Shown: positions 56,404 to 59,172 of the stretch, in pieces
How the letters are laid out: every line of letters begins with the position of its first letter
Numbering within the stretch: position 1 is the stretch's first letter
Assembly: GCA_017553445.1 (NCBI GenBank)
Contig: JAFZMD010000076.1
Coordinates: 1-59,172 of the forward strand
Direction: 5' to 3'
DNA length: 59,172 nucleotides
Origin: Methanobrevibacter sp.
GTDB lineage: Archaea > Methanobacteriota > Methanobacteria > Methanobacteriales > Methanobacteriaceae
Notes under the pieces: generated by a model
Seen by the model: only the letters and a program-made list of their open reading frames with translations
The model's database searches: none
Told to the model about the DNA's origin: nothing
Position numbers and translations under genes: made by a program

Positions 56404-59172
56404 TTAATAATATACTGTGGTGTCTAGATAGTCATCTTCTGGGACATAGTAAGTGTATGTTACCCTAAATGGTCTGTCACTGTCAAACAATGAGCCGGAT
56501 GATCCTTCAATAATGTTTCCAGTTGAATTAAAGTTTTTTAGAGGGAATCCAATAACTGCTTCACCTTCATGAGCATAGGCTATTACTTCTTTTTGCAATT
56601 CAGTATATGCATTTAAAGTGAAGTAATAAGTGAAATCAGGTAATTCACTCGCTATTTTATCTCCATTTAAGAAAAGGACTTTATAAAATCCATTTCCTTG
56701 ACTAATCAATGTACAGTTAATCAATGTTGTTTTAATTCTAGGACATATTGTTCCAGGACCAGTTTCGTTTTCGCCCCATTTTGTATATAGTGTTGTTCCA
56801 TACCAGTTTGGGCCCAATTGAAGTTTCAAATCATCATCCCATTCGCCGGGACCATAAATTCCTGCAGGATTTGCGCTGACTTCACCTAAAGTCATTAAAC
56901 TAGGGCCTTTTGCATTATTGTAAAGTGCATTATTTTCTACAATTAATGTTGCTCCTGCTGCAGGAGTATAGTTTTCATTAGCGGTAAATCCTTCGATAAT
57001 ACTGTCTCTGATTTCATTTCCAGTAATTACAATTCCGGATGAATTTTTAGAGTCTAAAAATATTCCCATATAATTCTCATTAATCAGATTGTCAATTATG
57101 TTAATGTTTACTCCGGAATGTCTTACGCTAATTCCATAACCGTATGGGCCTTCTACCATGTCAAATGTTATCCATCCGAGTTGTTTTGAAATATTGTTCT
57201 CTATAATATCCGTGTTTTTAACGTTTGCATCAAATTCTATTCCAAAATTATTTTTTGTTATTGTATTTTCCTTAATGATTGTTGTATCGGCATTTTTTAG
57301 AAATATTCCATTTTTGAAATTGGTTATTTTATTGCCAATGATTTTAGTATTTTCTCCTGAAACATCTATACCATTTGCTTTAAGCAAGACTTCATCAGAA
57401 TCATAGATATCAATGTTGCTTTTAGATGCTTTATTGATTATTATATTATCTTTAATGACAGCATTTTTAACATTATTCAATGCAATTCCAGATTCATTGT
57501 TTGCATTGATTTTTGTATTTTTAATAAATGTGTCATCTGCATTTATTGTTATGGCTGGTGAATCAAGCTTTGCATTTAATGTTGTTCCATTTCCATTAAA
57601 TAAAATGGCTTTATTTATGTTCAGTGAAATGTCTGAATATTCACTGCCCATAAATCTGACAGCCACTTTATCAGTTACTGAATCCAAAATGGACTGGATT
57701 TCATCATTTGATAAATTAGGATCAACTTTTAAAGTTTCTAAAACTTCGATAGTGTTGGCAATTTGTGCGTCATTGTAAGTTGAAGTTATTATGTATTTGC
57801 CTACAGGCAATCTGATATTTAAAGCAGCTATTCCACTGCTGTTTGTGGTTTTTTGGTAAAATACTCCGTTTATATTAAATGTTATAACTTCTCCATCGCG
57901 AACTTTACCTTCACCGTCAACCAATGTTACTTTAAACTGGTCTAGAATATCGTATTCTTTTACCATATCTTCAGCGATTAAAGTAGGCAATACAGTAATG
58001 TTATTTGAAACCCTGCATCCGTTATATTCGGCAGTAATGATATAATTTTCAGGTCTTAAGTTAATATTCAATTTTGCATATCCGCTTTCATTTGTTGTCC
58101 TTTGGTAAAATACTCCGTTAATGTTAAATGTAACATTAGTGTTTGCTAATGGATTGCCTTTCTCATCAAGGAGTTTTACAATGTATTGTGTACCGTTGCG
58201 ATAATATTTTACAATATCCTTATTTTCAGCTATTAATGGTAAAACGGTTACGTTATTTGATTTTTTCTCTTTTGTTAGAGGATTATGTGCAGTAATAATG
58301 TATGTTCCTTGGACCAGATTGATATTTAATCCGGCAACTCCGTTTTCATCGGTAGTTCTGTTATAGAATACTCCGTTAATGTTAAAGGTCACGGTCTTAT
58401 TTTTTATTGGATTGCCTGAAGCATCAACGAATTTTGCACTGTATCTTGTTCCATTTTTAAACATTTTGGTAATGTCTGAGCCTTCTACTGTTGATAATAT
58501 TGTAACTACATTTGTTGTATTTGATGCAGGATAATCATCGGTTCCATTAAATGAAGCTATTATGTTATATTCCCCCGTATTAAGGTTAATATTCATTTTT
58601 GCAGTACCGTTTTCATCAGTTGTTCTTGTATAAGGCCTTCCATTTAAGTTTATGGTAATATTCTGATTGCTTAAGTAATATCCATCACTGTCTTTTAAAG
58701 TGACTGTATATGGTGTTGAATCACTGAAATATTTGGTTAAATTGTTTCCAACAAGTTCCGTTTCAAGAACTACTGTTCCATTAGGTATATTGCTATCGGG
58801 AACTTCATAAATTGCTGATAATCTGTCTGTTGTTACTTTCACATCTATAGCACCATATCCAATACTTATTGCAGTTATTGTATTTCCTTTTGATTTGTAT
58901 TTTGAGTCGGTGAAATTAACTGTTGCAGTTCCATTGACTACAGTGATAATTTTTGCCTGGTCATTTGGTTCAATAGCTGCTTTTGTTGTAGCTTTATTCA
59001 AGAAAAACGTAACATTTGTGACATTCAAGTATGTTGCTATTTCTCCGGTATCTTTTTTGACAAATGAAACATTATATATTCCAGGTTCCAATTCTTTTAT
59101 TGCGCTGAAAACCAAGTCTCTTTCATTAGTTGTTCTATACACTCCAGGTTCATAATACATAGTTGGGCAGAA
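56404..59172 (-). CDS. Adhesin-like surface protein, 5' end beyond the window
   Basis: The frame is open to the window edge (four more codons precede Met at 59160), so the N-terminus and any signal peptide are missing. At least 918 residues are seen. Residues about 140-477 are four Ig-like repeats, 485-745 a right-handed beta-helix of PbH1-like units rich in Asn and Ile (NTKIIGNKITNFKNGIFLKN), and 745-918 a closing domain with GPGEWDDDLKLQLGPNWYGT. Many NxT/S sequons occur. No C-terminal membrane anchor is visible. Such proteins in Methanobrevibacter are thought to mediate contact with hosts or partner microbes. Confidence 0.88.
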   Translation of the reverse strand, partial: FCPTMYYEPGVYRTTNERDLVFSAIKELEPGIYNVSFVKKDTGEIATYLNVTNVTFFLNKATTKAAIEPNDQAKIITVVNGTATVNFTDSKYKSKGNTITAISIGYGAIDVKVTTDRLSAIYEVPDSNIPNGTVVLETELVGNNLTKYFSDSTPYTVTLKDSDGYYLSNQNITINLNGRPYTRTTDENGTAKMNINLNTGEYNIIASFNGTDDYPASNTTNVVTILSTVEGSDITKMFKNGTRYSAKFVDASGNPIKNKTVTFNINGVFYNRTTDENGVAGLNINLVQGTYIITAHNPLTKEKKSNNVTVLPLIAENKDIVKYYRNGTQYIVKLLDEKGNPLANTNVTFNINGVFYQRTTNESGYAKLNINLRPENYIITAEYNGCRVSNNITVLPTLIAEDMVKEYDILDQFKVTLVDGEGKVRDGEVITFNINGVFYQKTTNSSGIAALNIRLPVGKYIITSTYNDAQIANTIEVLETLKVDPNLSNDEIQSILDSVTDKVAVRFMGSEYSDISLNINKAILFNGNGTTLNAKLDSPAITINADDTFIKNTKINANNESGIALNNVKNAVIKDNIIINKASKSNIDIYDSDEVLLKANGIDVSGENTKIIGNKITNFKNGIFLKNADTTIIKENTITKNNFGIEFDANVKNTDIIENNISKQLGWITFDMVEGPYGYGISVRHSGVNINIIDNLINENYMGIFLDSKNSSGIVITGNEIRDSIIEGFTANENYTPAAGATLIVENNALYNNAKGPSLMTLGEVSANPAGIYGPGEWDDDLKLQLGPNWYGTTLYTKWGENETGPGTICPRIKTTLINCTLISQGNGFYKVLFLNGDKIASELPDFTYYFTLNAYTELQKEVIAYAHEGEAVIGFPLKNFNSTGNIIEGSSGSLFDSDRPFRVTYTYYVPEDDYLDTTVYY
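57730..58743 (-). repeat. Four tandem Ig-like repeats inside the adhesin
   Basis: Units of about 78-85 residues begin at residues 140, 229, 315 and 398 of the visible protein. Each has a start like DITKMFKNGTRYSAKF, a GNPxxNxxVTFNINGVFY strand pair, TTxxSGxAxLNINL and an ending TVLP. Units 2-4 share the exact FNINGVFY, suggesting recent duplication or conversion. Confidence 0.85.

Noticed and set aside
1-59172. CRISPR arrays, insertion sequences, integrases or attachment sites
   Set aside because: No regularly spaced repeats, transposase or integrase genes were seen. The single tRNA has no adjacent integrase or direct repeat.

Overview
The window is AT-rich, gene-dense archaeal DNA, most probably from a Methanobrevibacter-type hydrogenotrophic methanogen (Methanobacteriaceae). 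Support comes from the D-family DNA polymerase large subunit, archaeal RNA polymerase subunits L and F (Rpb4), a TFS-type factor, Csl4, Dph2, Pus10, class I lysyl-tRNA synthetase, F420H2 oxidase (FprA), a dihydromethanopterin reductase-like flavoprotein, an FmdE-family protein and a large Ig-like/beta-helix surface adhesin. The genus is inferred from gene content and was not tested by a search.

Layout. 1-11.2 kb: glyA and a dmrX-like gene (one-carbon/tetrahydromethanopterin chemistry), then ileS-purL-moeA-M50 protease on the plus strand. 11.3-16 kb: a 5TMR sensor-like membrane protein, a rubrerythrin-fprA oxygen-detoxification pair, a divergent HTH-V4R regulator and a cobalamin methyltransferase. 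16-25.7 kb: an XPD/DinG-type helicase, a tRNA-Arg(TCG), and information-processing genes (TFS, rpoL, csl4, dph2, hpt, srp54, pus10) with moaC and an unlisted 53-codon Sec61-beta gene. 25.8-34.2 kb: hisF, an OGG1-like glycosylase, an MFS exporter, a frameshifted HEPN gene with its upstream partner, cyclophilin, argD, two Nudix genes (one here, one at 19.4 kb), lysA and dapF. 34.2-43.2 kb: a minus-strand run rpl21e-rpoF-DUF655-ksgA-hemK2, then nrdD and polC. 43.4-50.3 kb: a coiled-coil protein, a yeast-type cytosine deaminase, a GNAT-like protein, lysS, thiC, a radical SAM protein and a nucleoside kinase. 50.4-56.3 kb: a ModE/LysR-like regulator with a ligand-binding domain, hxlB, fdhD, and a type II ABC importer whose last gene overlaps an fmdE-family gene. 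I read this as a candidate molybdate/tungstate supply module for formate and formylmethanofuran dehydrogenases. 56.4 kb to the edge: an adhesin that runs off the window.

The most unusual signals are mainly non-coding. (i) Predicted 3' hairpins very often contain the stop codon in a stem or loop. (ii) Four convergent gene pairs overlap by exactly 4 bases at their stop codons. (iii) rpl21e has a 15-bp interrupted stem in its presumed leader. (iv) nrdD has a leader with mutually exclusive stems and an upstream 9-bp inverted repeat. (v) A roughly 30-base motif recurs just after polC and the ModE-like gene. (vi) The HEPN gene is split by a single-base frameshift in a homopolymer-rich stretch. No CRISPR array, insertion sequence, rRNA or integrated element was seen. 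Start codons were chosen mainly by GGTGAT/GAGG-type ribosome binding sites, which are consistent across the window.
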